A DNA stretch of 64,000 bases from Macrococcoides caseolyticum (GTDB lineage: Bacteria > Bacillota > Bacilli > Staphylococcales > Staphylococcaceae): positions 186,001 to 250,000 of the forward strand of contig NZ_JAHCPS010000003.1 of assembly GCF_021366795.1 (NCBI RefSeq). Reading direction: 5' to 3'. Made by a program: the position numbers and the translations under genes. Each line of letters opens with the position of its first letter. Positions within the stretch are counted from its first letter, which is position 1. Positions 8,557 to 18,299 of this stretch are shown here, piece by piece. Under the pieces are notes generated by a model. It was not told where the DNA came from. It searched no databases and worked only from the letters and a program-made list of their open reading frames with translations.

Positions 8557-10281
8557 ATGGCATTAGTAGACTTAAAAGCAAAACCATATCAATTAAACCA
8601 AGAACAAATCGATTGGGTTGAACATACATTAGGTAAATTAACAGACGAAGAAAAAATCGGACAACTTTTCTTTAACTTATTCATGTTAAACGGTAAAGAT
8701 TACAACAATACACAATTAACAAACCAAGACATTTTAAATAAATATCATATTGGTGGTGCCCGTTATGAAGGTGGTACTAAAGAAGATGTTCAAAACTTAT
8801 TAAATGAATTACAACAACATAGTAAAGTGCCTGTCCTTGTTGCAGCAAACTGTGACTCTGGTGGTAATGGTGCATGTAAAGATGGTACGTATATAGCGAG
8901 TGCAGCGCAGTGTGAAGCAGCACAAGATACACGCGTTGCATATAATGCCGGCCTTGTTGCTGCACGTGAATCTAGTGCACTAGGTGTTCATATTAACTTT
9001 GATCCCTGTGTAGATATCTTAAAGAATTGGCGTAATACTATCGTTAATACACGTGCATATGGAACAAACGCTGAAACAGTAATAAAATATACAAATGCAT
9101 ATATCGATGGCTTCAATGCAGAGCGCGATATGATTACGTGTATTAAACATTTCCCGGGTGATGGTACTGAAGAACGTGACCAACATTTAGTGTTAGGGGT
9201 GAATGAATTAAGTGTTGAAGATTGGAACAATAGCTTCCGTAAAGTATATGAGAATCATATTGAACGTGGCGTTCAAATGATGATGGCCGGTCATATTGCA
9301 TTACCTGAATATCAAAAGCAAATCAATCCTAATTTAGAAGATAAAGATATACTGCCTGCAACTTTATCGAAAGAACTCATTACTGATTTATTAAAAGATG
9401 AACTTAACTTTAATGGCTTAGTTGTAACAGATGCATCACATATGTTAGGAATGACTGCAGCAATGCGTCGTGAATACTATGTGCCACTTGCGATTGCAGC
9501 AGGTTGTGATATGTTCTTATTCTTTAACGATCTTGAAGAAGACTTCAACTTTATGTTAAACGGTTATAAAAATGGCGTGATTACTGAAGAACGTTTAAAT
9601 GATGCTGTAAGACGTATATTAGGATTAAAAGCACAACTTAACCTACACAAAAGACAACAAGAAGGCACATTATTAATGCCTGAAAGTGCATTACAAGTTA
9701 TCGGACAATCTGAACATTTAGAAATGCAAAAAGAAGCAGCAGATCTAGGTATTACATTAGTTAAAAATACATTAGAGGAATTACCAATCACACCAGAAAA
9801 ACATAAGCGCATTCGTTTATATATGATTGAAAATAGTGAAAAAGATGGTATTTACCAATCAGATAATAGTGTTACTGCAAATGTCATTAAAGAATTAGAA
9901 AGCAGAGGCTTTGAAGTAACATTAAATGATGGCTCAACACGTGTGAAAGGGAAAACATTAGATTATCGTAAAGAAGTCGATGCAGCAATTGTTATTGCAA
10001 ATATTGTAGGCTATGCCGCTCAAAACAACTATCGTATTCAGTGGTCTACAGCAATGAGTAATGAAATTCCTTGGTTCGTGTATGAGGTACCAACTGTATT
10101 CGCATCACTAAACTTCACAACACACTTACACGATGCAACAATGGTAAAGACTTATATTAATGCATATCATTCAAATCCAACGACAATCAAAGCATTAGTG
10201 GATAAAATCACTGGCGTAAGTGAATTCAAAGGCGTTCCAAATGACAATGTTTGGACAGAAAAATGGCAAGCAAAATTGTAA
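8557..10281 (+). CDS. Glycoside hydrolase family 3 protein, probable beta-N-acetylhexosaminidase
   Basis: A 574-residue GH3 enzyme. The N-terminal TIM barrel contains KHFPGDGTEERDQHLVLG near residue 190, close to the NagZ-type KH(F/S)PGxGxxxxDxH dyad loop, and VVTDASHM near 290 with the probable nucleophile Asp. The last 200 residues form a separate alpha/beta domain. No signal peptide is visible, so it should be cytoplasmic and act on imported saccharides. The His/Asp loop suggests beta-N-acetylglucosaminidase rather than beta-glucosidase, but that is inferred. A GGAGG site precedes ATG 8557. Confidence 0.82.
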   Translation: MALVDLKAKPYQLNQEQIDWVEHTLGKLTDEEKIGQLFFNLFMLNGKDYNNTQLTNQDILNKYHIGGARYEGGTKEDVQNLLNELQQHSKVPVLVAANCDSGGNGACKDGTYIASAAQCEAAQDTRVAYNAGLVAARESSALGVHINFDPCVDILKNWRNTIVNTRAYGTNAETVIKYTNAYIDGFNAERDMITCIKHFPGDGTEERDQHLVLGVNELSVEDWNNSFRKVYENHIERGVQMMMAGHIALPEYQKQINPNLEDKDILPATLSKELITDLLKDELNFNGLVVTDASHMLGMTAAMRREYYVPLAIAAGCDMFLFFNDLEEDFNFMLNGYKNGVITEERLNDAVRRILGLKAQLNLHKRQQEGTLLMPESALQVIGQSEHLEMQKEAADLGITLVKNTLEELPITPEKHKRIRLYMIENSEKDGIYQSDNSVTANVIKELESRGFEVTLNDGSTRVKGKTLDYRKEVDAAIVIANIVGYAAQNNYRIQWSTAMSNEIPWFVYEVPTVFASLNFTTHLHDATMVKTYINAYHSNPTTIKALVDKITGVSEFKGVPNDNVWTEKWQAKL

Positions 10282-10302
10282 AAAATATGAATCTAAAAAT
10301 GA

Positions 10303-10335
10303 AGGCTCAAGACAAAATATTTATGTCTTGAGCCT
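10303..10335 (+). terminator. Rho-independent terminator after the GH3 gene
   Basis: A perfect 12-bp stem AGGCTCAAGACA / TGTCTTGAGCCT with a 9-base loop lies 21 bp after the GH3 stop codon, followed by a short T stretch. Confidence 0.8.
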
Positions 10336-10371
10336 TTCATCCTATTTATTGATATAATAATTTAAAAAAGA

Positions 10372-12609
10372 ATGAGTGATGATATGAAACATTATCAAAT
10401 ACGTTTTAACCAACAGATAGACACAGCATTAACTAAGATTAAAGGCCTCTCGTTTCTATTTGTATTAAGTGGTACCCTTGAATGTAGTATTAACAAACAA
10501 CATCATAATCTATATACCGGTGACATCGTTTTATTAAATCACGGCGATACTTTACTCATCAATGGATGTAGTGGTTATTACATGCAGTTTAATGTTCAGC
10601 AGCAATTATTAGAGAATGTTATCGATAATCCTACTGCTTTTGATTTACAACCGAACCATAATACTGTACCAATGCTTAAGAATGCATTAGCAAAAATAGG
10701 TATCGTTTATTTAAGAAAGAGTCAGTACTATAAACTATTTATCGAACAGGAAATCATGTCACTCTTAATGTTACTTATTAAATATGTACCAAAGATGCAG
10801 CAAGATGTTTTATTCAGTTCTGAAAGTGATGTTCGTCTTGAACGTGTATGCCGCTTCATTGATACACATTACGATCAACCCATTACGTTACAGGACATGG
10901 CTGATTTCGTTCAACTTTCTCCTGCTTACCTATCAAAATTATTCACGAGAAAAATGAATATTGGCTTTAATCAATATGTGAATGATGTCCGATTAGAACA
11001 TGTCATGCAGGATCTAATTCATACAGATGATACAATGATTGAAATCGCACTTCAAAATGGTTTCACGAATGCTGCTTTACTTTCCAGGACATTTAAGAAA
11101 CAAACAGGTATGTCGCCGCGTGAATACCGCAAACAGCATCAACAACCCGTAACACATGTCATGGAAAATAATATTTCAGAGCGTGAATTAATTATTCGTT
11201 TATCGCCTTTTGTCATCAATGATGCGCGTCAGTTTATTGAAACACCTGAAATCGGAAAAAATATTGATATCACCTTCACAAATAATAATAATAATATCCA
11301 TCAATTCAATCATATCATTCAAGTTGGTGATATGGACGCACTACTCTCAGAACAAGTACAGCAGCAACTCATAACATGCAAAAAAGAAATTGGCATGACA
11401 CATGTCCTTGTAAAAGACGTTATCGAAAGTCCTAATTTAATCTCAGAAGAGGTATCTACAGACGAACGTATCTCCAATTTACAACGTTATAATAAAGTAG
11501 ATGCTTGTCTCGATTTCTTAATACGTCAAAACTTAGGATTAATTCTAACAATTCATCCGATACAAGATGATGAAATTTATATTAAACATCTTTCAGATTT
11601 TTTAAAGCACGTTTCAATGCGTATGGATGCAAATGATGAGATTAATATTAAGCTTTACGTAAAATATTTAAACTTGAAGCGCTATAAGCAAATCATTCAA
11701 CGTGTTTCATCATATTTGCCAGATATTAAAGTATTCATTCATATAAATATTGATACACCAAAGGATACGATTGATATTATTCAGTCCGATCCTCATATTG
11801 AACAAGTCGTATTTGATGCCAATCAAAATGATATTATCAATTATGAAACGACAGATGATGCACTTTTCGAACATGCAAAACATCATATTGTAGATAAAAC
11901 AAAAAAAGTACAAAACTTCTTGCAAAGCCATCAAATTAATAAGTCTTTAATTCTGCTAAACTGGAACACATTAACCGGAGATACCCATTTAACGAACGGA
12001 GAATATTTCAGAGGTGGCATTATTTTTGAACAGTTTCTTCAGCTAAACAAAATGATTGATACAATTGGTTATTGGCTCAATTATGATTTACATGTTCATC
12101 ATGCAATGAATGAGAAAGAATATATGAATAGCATCGAATTATTTCATCAGTATAATGGAAAGCGTCCGGCATTTTTTACAAGTCATATATTTAAAAAGCT
12201 ACTCTCAAATGTCTTATATCATTTCGAGAATTGTATCGTTGTCGGTGAACCGCATCATTTCCAGATCATCGTGTATGATGCTGAACATTTCAATCCATAT
12301 CTTACACTAAATACATCGCTACCCTTCCTTGACAACAAAGAAGTGACAGTTAAAGTTAACACGTTATTACCTGGGACATATCGCGTTAAACATTATACCC
12401 TCGATAAAGAACACGGTGCACTCTATCAAGTTTGGCAGTCATATAATACGCAAAGTGGCATTGACGCAGAATCCATTGAATATATTAATCGTGTCTCATA
12501 TCCGAAATTACGTGTTAGCGATCAAACCGTTCAACAAGATTTTGAATATAACCTTAAACTGTTAACAAATGCGATACACTTAATTGATGTGAAACGCTAT
12601 ATCGAATAG
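10372..12609 (+). CDS. AraC-family regulator with C-terminal glycoside-hydrolase-like domain (Rsp-like architecture)
   Basis: A 745-residue protein. An N-terminal cupin-like sensor (about 1-150) precedes an AraC HTH pair (about 160-260) with ITLQDMADFVQLSPAYLSKLF and NGFTNAALLSRTFKKQTGMSPREYRK. The C-terminal half (about 290-745) looks like the GH39-type beta/alpha barrel found on the large staphylococcal AraC regulators such as Rsp. Acid residues typical of hydrolysis are not obvious, so the domain may be a sensor. Either ATG 10372 or ATG 10384 could be the start; AATGAGTGAT favours the latter slightly. It follows the GH3 gene after a terminator and is likely transcribed alone. Confidence 0.8.
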   Translation: MSDDMKHYQIRFNQQIDTALTKIKGLSFLFVLSGTLECSINKQHHNLYTGDIVLLNHGDTLLINGCSGYYMQFNVQQQLLENVIDNPTAFDLQPNHNTVPMLKNALAKIGIVYLRKSQYYKLFIEQEIMSLLMLLIKYVPKMQQDVLFSSESDVRLERVCRFIDTHYDQPITLQDMADFVQLSPAYLSKLFTRKMNIGFNQYVNDVRLEHVMQDLIHTDDTMIEIALQNGFTNAALLSRTFKKQTGMSPREYRKQHQQPVTHVMENNISERELIIRLSPFVINDARQFIETPEIGKNIDITFTNNNNNIHQFNHIIQVGDMDALLSEQVQQQLITCKKEIGMTHVLVKDVIESPNLISEEVSTDERISNLQRYNKVDACLDFLIRQNLGLILTIHPIQDDEIYIKHLSDFLKHVSMRMDANDEINIKLYVKYLNLKRYKQIIQRVSSYLPDIKVFIHINIDTPKDTIDIIQSDPHIEQVVFDANQNDIINYETTDDALFEHAKHHIVDKTKKVQNFLQSHQINKSLILLNWNTLTGDTHLTNGEYFRGGIIFEQFLQLNKMIDTIGYWLNYDLHVHHAMNEKEYMNSIELFHQYNGKRPAFFTSHIFKKLLSNVLYHFENCIVVGEPHHFQIIVYDAEHFNPYLTLNTSLPFLDNKEVTVKVNTLLPGTYRVKHYTLDKEHGALYQVWQSYNTQSGIDAESIEYINRVSYPKLRVSDQTVQQDFEYNLKLLTNAIHLIDVKRYIE

Positions 12610-12638
12610 GACAAAAATATTTTGTCTATTTTTGTCCT
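12608..12638 (+). terminator. Terminator after the large AraC regulator
   Basis: A 12-bp stem AGGACAAAAATA / TATTTTTGTCCT begins at the stop codon of the AraC regulator gene and ends the transcript before the M20 peptidase gene. Confidence 0.7.
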
Positions 12639-12746
12639 ATATTCATTTTAAAGATTAAAATAGCATATTTAGGTTATCAATATGACATATAAAGAAAATA
12701 AAAATGAAGTAAATTCACTTATAATGAAATCAAGGAGATGAAGAAC

Positions 12747-13925
12747 ATGAATAAACAATTAATCGAAGCTTTAACACAAAAAGAAGAGAAAATGATTGAA
12801 ATCAGACGTTACTTACATCAACATCCAGAATTATCATTCCAGGAAGAAAAAACAACAGCGTACATTATTGATTTCTATAAAGACAAAGATGTGCAAGTAG
12901 AAACAAACATTGGAGAACGTGGTATAAAAGTAACCATCGATTCACACAAACCAGGTAAAACATTAGCGATTCGAGCTGACTTTGATGCGTTACCAATTGA
13001 AGAAGCTACTGGTTTACCATATGCATCTCAAAACAAAGGCGTGATGCATGCATGTGGACACGATGCACATACTGCTTATATGTTAGTTCTAGCTGAAACA
13101 CTCGCAGAAATGAAAGATACCTTTACAGGTAAAGTGGTCGTCATTCATCAACCTGCAGAAGAAGTACCACCTGGTGGGGCTAAAGGCATGATAGAAGATG
13201 GCGTGCTAGAAGGTGTTGACAATGTATTAGGCGTACATGTGATGAGCACGATGGAAACTGGCAAAGTCTATTATAGACCTGGATTTGTTCAAACTGGCCG
13301 TGCATTCTTCAAGTTAACAGTTCACGGTAAAGGTGGACATGGTTCATCACCACATATGGCTAACGATGCAATTGTTGCAGGGAGCACTTTTGTAACATCA
13401 GTACAGACTGTTGTGTCAAGAAGACTCAATCCATTCGAAACAGGTGTTGTTACAATCGGTTCTTTCGATGGTAAAGGACAATTCAATGTCATTAAAGATA
13501 GCGTCGTTATTGAAGGTGATGTAAGAGGATTAACAGACGCAACAAAACAAACAATTGAAAAAGAAATTAAACGTATTACTAAAGGATTAGAAGAAATGTT
13601 CGGCGTGACTTGCGAATTAGAATATAACGATGATTACCCAGCTTTATACAATGATCCAGCGTTTACACAATACGTAGCAGACACTTTAATGCATTCAGAT
13701 TTAGATTTCGGTGTCGAAATGTGTGAAGCTCAACCACCATCAGAAGACTTTGCTTATTACGCAAAAGAACGACCAAGCGCATTTATTTACACTGGTGCAA
13801 TGCCTGAAGATGGTGAAGTTTACCCACACCATCATCCAAAATTCAATATTAGTGAAAAATCATTATTAATCTCTGCGAAAGCAGTTGGAACAGTCGTATT
13901 AGAATATTTGAAAGGAGAACAATAA
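12747..13925 (+). CDS. M20-family amidohydrolase (N-acyl amino acid / hippurate hydrolase type)
   Basis: A 392-residue zinc-dependent amidohydrolase. Metal and catalytic motifs are present: HACGHDAHTAYM near residue 98, HQPAEEVPPGGA near 133, the dimerisation-domain GKGGHGSSPH near 188, and the C-terminal PSEDFAYY near 330. It hydrolyses N-acyl or aryl amides of amino acids; the true substrate is not evident. ATG 12747 is preferred because AAGGAG ends just before the alternative ATG at 12738, too close to use. It is coupled with the MFS gene that follows one base later, suggesting one substrate transport and deacylation unit. Confidence 0.88.
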   Translation: MNKQLIEALTQKEEKMIEIRRYLHQHPELSFQEEKTTAYIIDFYKDKDVQVETNIGERGIKVTIDSHKPGKTLAIRADFDALPIEEATGLPYASQNKGVMHACGHDAHTAYMLVLAETLAEMKDTFTGKVVVIHQPAEEVPPGGAKGMIEDGVLEGVDNVLGVHVMSTMETGKVYYRPGFVQTGRAFFKLTVHGKGGHGSSPHMANDAIVAGSTFVTSVQTVVSRRLNPFETGVVTIGSFDGKGQFNVIKDSVVIEGDVRGLTDATKQTIEKEIKRITKGLEEMFGVTCELEYNDDYPALYNDPAFTQYVADTLMHSDLDFGVEMCEAQPPSEDFAYYAKERPSAFIYTGAMPEDGEVYPHHHPKFNISEKSLLISAKAVGTVVLEYLKGEQ

Positions 13926-13926
13926 A

Positions 13927-15318
13927 ATGGAAACTACTCAAAACTATAAAGGTGGCAATAAATTAATACTTGGTATCGTATTAGGTGTAATTACATTCTG
14001 GTTATTTGCACAATCACTTGTTAACGTTGTACCCCCATTACAAAAAAGCTTTAACGCTGACATGGGGACAATCAGTATCGCTGTATCGATTACTGCCTTA
14101 TTCTCAGGTATGTTTGTTGTTGGTGCAGGTGGACTAGCTGATAAAATCGGGCGTGTAAAGATGACAAATATTGGCCTTATTTTAAGCATTGTTGGTTCAG
14201 CACTCATTATTGCAACAAACTTCCCGGCGTTATTAATTTTAGGACGTGTCATTCAAGGATTCTCAGCAGCATGTATTATGCCTTCAACGCTTGCAATTAT
14301 GAAAGCATACTATGAAGGTGCAGAACGACAACGTGCGTTAAGTTACTGGTCAATCGGATCATGGGGGGGAAGCGGTGTATGCTCATTATTTGGTGGTGCA
14401 GTCGCAACAGCTTTTGGCTGGAGATGGATATTCATTATCTCAATTATCGTCGCTATTTTAGCCATGATATTAATTAAAGGTACACCTGAATCAAAATCAG
14501 AAGTAACTAACACATCTAAATTTGATGTAAAAGGATTAATTATCTTAGTTGTAATGTTACTGAGCTTAAACGTTGTGATTACAAAAGGCTCTACATTAGG
14601 TTATACATCACCAGCATTCCTTGGTTTAATTGCATTAGTCATCATATCTTACGTATTATTCTTAAAAGTCGAACGCACAGTGAATAATCCATTAATCGAC
14701 TTTAAATTATTTAGCAACAAACCTTATACAGGTGCAACAATCTCTAACTTCTTACTAAACGGGGTTGCAGGTACATTAATCGTCGCAAATACATTTGTTC
14801 AACAAGGTTTAGGATATACATCATTACAAGCTGGATATTTATCAATCACCTATTTAGTAATGGTACTACTCATGATTCGTGTTGGTGAGAAAATCCTTCA
14901 AAAAATGGGTGCTAAAAAACCGATGTTACTTGGTACACTTATCGTCATTATTGGCGTTGCATTAATCTCATTAACATTCTTACCAGAAAAAATCTACATC
15001 ATCAGCTGTGTTATCGGTTACTTATGCTTTGGTCTTGGATTAGGATTATATGCTACACCATCTACAGACACTGCTATTTCAAATGCACCAGAAGATAAGG
15101 TCGGTGTCGCATCAGGTATTTATAAAATGGCATCTTCACTTGGCGGAGCATTCGGTGTGGCAATCAGTGGTGCTGTTTACGGAATAGCCGTAGCTTCAAT
15201 GGGCGTTTATACTGGCGCAATGATTGCACTTTGGGTTAACGTAGCAATGGGTGTGATTGCCTTAATTGCTATCATGTACTCAGTACCAAATGATGATCCA
15301 AGAAAAGTACAGCAGTAA
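13927..15318 (+). CDS. MFS transporter, DHA2 (14-TM drug:H+ antiporter) type
   Basis: A 463-residue membrane protein with about 14 hydrophobic segments. The conserved loop 2-3 motif GGLADKIGRVKM and the antiporter-type segment GRVIQGFSAACIMPSTLAI near residue 108 place it in the DHA2 branch (QacA/EmrB-like). It starts one base after the M20 gene with a GGAGAA site inside that gene's 3' end. Pairing with an amidohydrolase suggests export or exchange of a small metabolite rather than general drug resistance; this is inferred. Confidence 0.85.
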   Translation: METTQNYKGGNKLILGIVLGVITFWLFAQSLVNVVPPLQKSFNADMGTISIAVSITALFSGMFVVGAGGLADKIGRVKMTNIGLILSIVGSALIIATNFPALLILGRVIQGFSAACIMPSTLAIMKAYYEGAERQRALSYWSIGSWGGSGVCSLFGGAVATAFGWRWIFIISIIVAILAMILIKGTPESKSEVTNTSKFDVKGLIILVVMLLSLNVVITKGSTLGYTSPAFLGLIALVIISYVLFLKVERTVNNPLIDFKLFSNKPYTGATISNFLLNGVAGTLIVANTFVQQGLGYTSLQAGYLSITYLVMVLLMIRVGEKILQKMGAKKPMLLGTLIVIIGVALISLTFLPEKIYIISCVIGYLCFGLGLGLYATPSTDTAISNAPEDKVGVASGIYKMASSLGGAFGVAISGAVYGIAVASMGVYTGAMIALWVNVAMGVIALIAIMYSVPNDDPRKVQQ

Positions 15319-15355
15319 TTGTTAAATGAAATATTGTCCATTAAATAATAATAAT

Positions 15356-15395
15356 GAAACCACCCATTCACTTTGGTCAGTGAATGGGTGGTTTC
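15356..15395 (+). terminator. Strong terminator after the M20/MFS operon
   Basis: A 16-bp perfect stem GAAACCACCCATTCAC / GTGAATGGGTGGTTTC with an 8-base loop, flanked by A and T tracts. It can work in both directions between the MFS gene and the convergent catalase-like gene. Confidence 0.9.
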
Positions 15396-15470
15396 TCAAT
15401 TATCAAGACATATTAGTAGTATAAAAATAGATAAATCCAAAGATATTAATAAAAAATTACATATTAAAAT

Positions 15471-16286
15471 CTAAAAATTTTCTAATTCTTTCTTATTATC
15501 ATACACGATTCCCTCACTAACCCTTCTCTGATGTGATATATCATATAACGCTGACCTCAAATGTATGATCTCATCATCTTCAAGTGGTTTTAAATATTCT
15601 CCCGTCTGCAGAACTTCAAATGATTCTATAACTTCTTGCATTGGATTTGTAAGTTCTATAGTGCCTATCTCCACTAAAACATAATCATCCGTAATAATAT
15701 CCAATGATTTCGCATAATCATGAATTTCAGCTTTTAGTTCAATGATATTATCTTTTATGATTGTTTGAAATCTAATATAGCCTTTTTCATTATGCTTTAA
15801 ATAATGTAAGTTATAATATTTTTTATTTTTAAAGCTAGGAATTACAGGTTGATTTACTATTAACTTAGGTAAATGTTTATGAAGAGATTCTATCTGTAAC
15901 AAATAACGTAATAAATTGAGTTTGATTCTGATATCTCTTTCTTTGCTAATAGCTCTGCAATACTGCGCCAGTTTAACAATAAAATCCGCTTTATTCCACG
16001 GGAAATAAGGGAATGATATTAAAACAATATTAGTTGGAATTGTACTTTCAAAGTGAATCGCCATACCTTTTAAAGGGACGAAACGTGTGGAATGCTCCTT
16101 ATCGGGTAAAGTATCTGATAATCTAACTATCGCTTCACTACAATTACCTAATAATGACTTACCTCTCTCATTCAATCTAACTTTCCCTTTGTAATTAAAT
16201 CCTTCAGCATGTGCCCGCTTACCACCTTTTGTAACATGCGCTAATTGATCGATGGTATCAATGATATATCTGGCCTTTTCTCGCAT
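15471..16286 (-). CDS. Catalase-superfamily-like protein
   Basis: A 271-residue soluble protein of uncertain function. The N-terminal third matches the catalase fold pattern: RAHAEGFNYKGKVRL (the position of the catalytic His in the HAKG motif), IVRLSDTLPD and RFVPLKGMAIHF, parallel to the VRFS and RGMAIRF strands of small catalases. The C-terminal HLRSALYDISHQRR resembles the end of mini-catalases. I do not see the usual proximal heme Tyr motif (RxxxY), so heme binding is doubtful. It sits alone, convergent to the MFS operon and divergent from selO. Confidence 0.45.
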   Translation of the reverse strand: MREKARYIIDTIDQLAHVTKGGKRAHAEGFNYKGKVRLNERGKSLLGNCSEAIVRLSDTLPDKEHSTRFVPLKGMAIHFESTIPTNIVLISFPYFPWNKADFIVKLAQYCRAISKERDIRIKLNLLRYLLQIESLHKHLPKLIVNQPVIPSFKNKKYYNLHYLKHNEKGYIRFQTIIKDNIIELKAEIHDYAKSLDIITDDYVLVEIGTIELTNPMQEVIESFEVLQTGEYLKPLEDDEIIHLRSALYDISHQRRVSEGIVYDNKKELENF

Positions 16287-16445
16287 AACCTACCTCCCAA
16301 GATAACTTAAGTGAATTTGCAATGATTGATTTATGTATCACCTACCACTTATTTAAAGAAAGAAAACATATATTTCAAGCATCTTAAGTCATAATAATTA
16401 TCATTAAATGTTAATATAATACCAAACTATTCTATGGAGGTTCAC

Positions 16446-17879
16446 ATGTTCAACTTTAATTTCGATAATTCCTTTCTCAATTTATCCGACGACTTCTTTG
16501 AATTATGCAAACCAGAACAGTCTACTCAACCTGAAGTTATCATATTCAATAATGACTTAGCCAATCAACTTAATATAAATCGAACACTTCAACAACATCC
16601 TAAATATTTAACAGGGAATGAAATTCTTCCTGGAAGCCAACCATCAGCCCATGCGTATGCTGGGCATCAATTCGGTCATTTCACTATGCTCGGTGATGGG
16701 CGTGCACATGTATTAGGCGAACATATTACAAAAGATAATAAGCGTTATGATATTCAACTAAAAGGGTCTGGTCGTACGATATTTTCACGTTCTGGTGATG
16801 GACGTGCAGCAATTGGACCGATGCTTAGAGAATATATTATTAGCGAAGCAATGTACCATCTAGGTATCCCTACAACTAGAAGTCTTGCAGTATCTCTTAC
16901 AGGCGATAATGTTTACCGTGAAACATCTTTACCAGGTGCTGTACTTGTTCGAATTGCTCAAAGTAATTTACGTGTCGGAACATTCGAATATGCTGTACGC
17001 ACTGAAGATAAAAATAACATTCAGCACTTAGCTGATTATGCGATTAATCGTCATTATCCAGAAATAAAAAATGATGAAAACCGATATTTATCCCTGCTAA
17101 ATCGAGTCATTGAAAAACAAGCTTCTTTAATAGCAAAATGGCAGTCAATTGGTTTTATTCATGGCGTAATGAACACTGATAATATGACCATTAGTGGTGA
17201 AACAATTGATTATGGACCATGTGCATTTATGGATACTTACAACCCAACAACAGTCTTCAGTTCAATTGATCAATACGGGCGATATGCTTACAATAATCAG
17301 CCTTCAATCGCTTTATGGAACTTAACGCGCTTTGCCGAAACACTTATTTCATTAATCGATGAGGATGAAACGAAGGCCATTCAAATGGCGGAAACAGCGC
17401 TTGGTGTTTTCCAGGATAAATACGTCCAAAATTATATTCATCTGTTTGGTCAAAAGATTGGGATTGAAAATATTAACCAGCAGGATTTCCAGCTCGTTAT
17501 TGATTTACTTGAGCTATTTGAGAAATATGAAGCTGACTTTACCAGCACATTTAGAAGTCTAGCGACAAATCAATTTATAGAACTCGAAATGTACCAACAT
17601 GCAGACGTGCAATCTTGGTATCAAAGATGGCAAACGTTAATCAAACATGATAAAATCAATGATCATTTCGACCTCATGCAATCCGTTAATCTAGCGGTAA
17701 TTCCTAGAAATCATCTCGTAGAAGAGGCATTGAGTGATGCAACAATTGCGAATGATTATTCGAAACTAAATCAACTTTTAGAAGCCATCAGAAATCCTTA
17801 TTCTGATTATCATGAGGATAAATATCTGAAACCTGCGCCTCCAAGTGATAGAGTATATCAAACTTATTGTGGCACATAA
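16446..17879 (+). CDS. selO: Protein adenylyltransferase SelO (YdiU family)
   Basis: A 477-residue SelO pseudokinase, the usual length. SelO transfers AMP to protein hydroxyl side chains. Characteristic stretches are present: AHAYAGHQFGHF near 75, KGSGRTIFSRSGDGRAAIGP near 108, HGVMNTDNMTISG near 240 (metal-binding Asn and Asp) and IDYGPCAFMD near 254. ATG 16446 is preferred because TATGGAGG lies eight bases upstream; the in-frame ATG at 16434 is part of that site. A terminator follows immediately. Confidence 0.95.
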   Translation: MFNFNFDNSFLNLSDDFFELCKPEQSTQPEVIIFNNDLANQLNINRTLQQHPKYLTGNEILPGSQPSAHAYAGHQFGHFTMLGDGRAHVLGEHITKDNKRYDIQLKGSGRTIFSRSGDGRAAIGPMLREYIISEAMYHLGIPTTRSLAVSLTGDNVYRETSLPGAVLVRIAQSNLRVGTFEYAVRTEDKNNIQHLADYAINRHYPEIKNDENRYLSLLNRVIEKQASLIAKWQSIGFIHGVMNTDNMTISGETIDYGPCAFMDTYNPTTVFSSIDQYGRYAYNNQPSIALWNLTRFAETLISLIDEDETKAIQMAETALGVFQDKYVQNYIHLFGQKIGIENINQQDFQLVIDLLELFEKYEADFTSTFRSLATNQFIELEMYQHADVQSWYQRWQTLIKHDKINDHFDLMQSVNLAVIPRNHLVEEALSDATIANDYSKLNQLLEAIRNPYSDYHEDKYLKPAPPSDRVYQTYCGT

Positions 17880-17880
17880 T

Positions 17881-17913
17881 AACGAACCATCCAGTACTTT
17901 CGGATGGTTCGTT
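17881..17913 (+). terminator. Terminator after selO
   Basis: A 12-bp stem AACGAACCATCC / GGATGGTTCGTT followed by ATTTTTT, beginning one base after the selO stop codon. Confidence 0.9.
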
Positions 17914-17923
17914 ATTTTTTATA

Positions 17924-18151
17924 TCACTTTTTCTTTTCTTCATGTTTTGCAGGATTCTTTTTATTCGCATTATCATCTTTATCGTTTGTATCTGTAGCTT
18001 TTGTATCCACTTGCTCTGATTGTTGCTCTTGTTTCGTTTCATCTTTCGGTGCTTTTTCAATATCTTTGGCACCATTGTTACATGCTGTTAATGCGATTAC
18101 TGAACTTAGCATTAAACCTAGCCCTCTAAACTTCTTGATTACTTCCTCCAC
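17924..18151 (-). CDS. Small secreted lipoprotein, charged
   Basis: About 75 residues. A lysine/arginine-rich N-terminus (IKKFRG), a short hydrophobic segment (LGLMLSSVIA) and a lipobox LTAC give a typical type II signal; the rest is a Lys/Glu/Asp-rich disordered tail. GTG 18151 is used as start because no ATG precedes the KKFR segment. A good GGAGGA site is spaced perfectly for the codon ATC at 18139-18137, suggesting either a non-standard start or a former ATG. Function is unknown; I see no domain. Confidence 0.55.
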   Translation of the reverse strand: MEEVIKKFRGLGLMLSSVIALTACNNGAKDIEKAPKDETKQEQQSEQVDTKATDTNDKDDNANKKNPAKHEEKKK

Positions 18152-18230
18152 TCTAGACCGTTTATTGTTAATCTTCCCTTGTTCACTATACAAAAACATA
18201 GTGTAAGATATGGTATCCTAACGATAAAGT

Positions 18231-18268
18231 AATACCCTATGCTCTGACAGAAGAGAGCATAGGGTATT
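18231..18268. terminator. Bidirectional terminator-like hairpin
   Basis: A 15-bp perfect stem AATACCCTATGCTCT / AGAGCATAGGGTATT lies between the tspO stop (18300) and the lipoprotein gene, serving at least as the tspO terminator. Confidence 0.75.
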
Positions 18269-18299
18269 ACAATGATATCGATGATTCTATTCACAGTAA

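Noticed and set aside
17904..18206. 100-codon plus-strand frame opposite the lipoprotein gene
   Set aside because: Its Ser/Phe-rich sequence is the complement of the Lys/Glu-rich lipoprotein tail; the minus strand has a lipobox and ribosome site.
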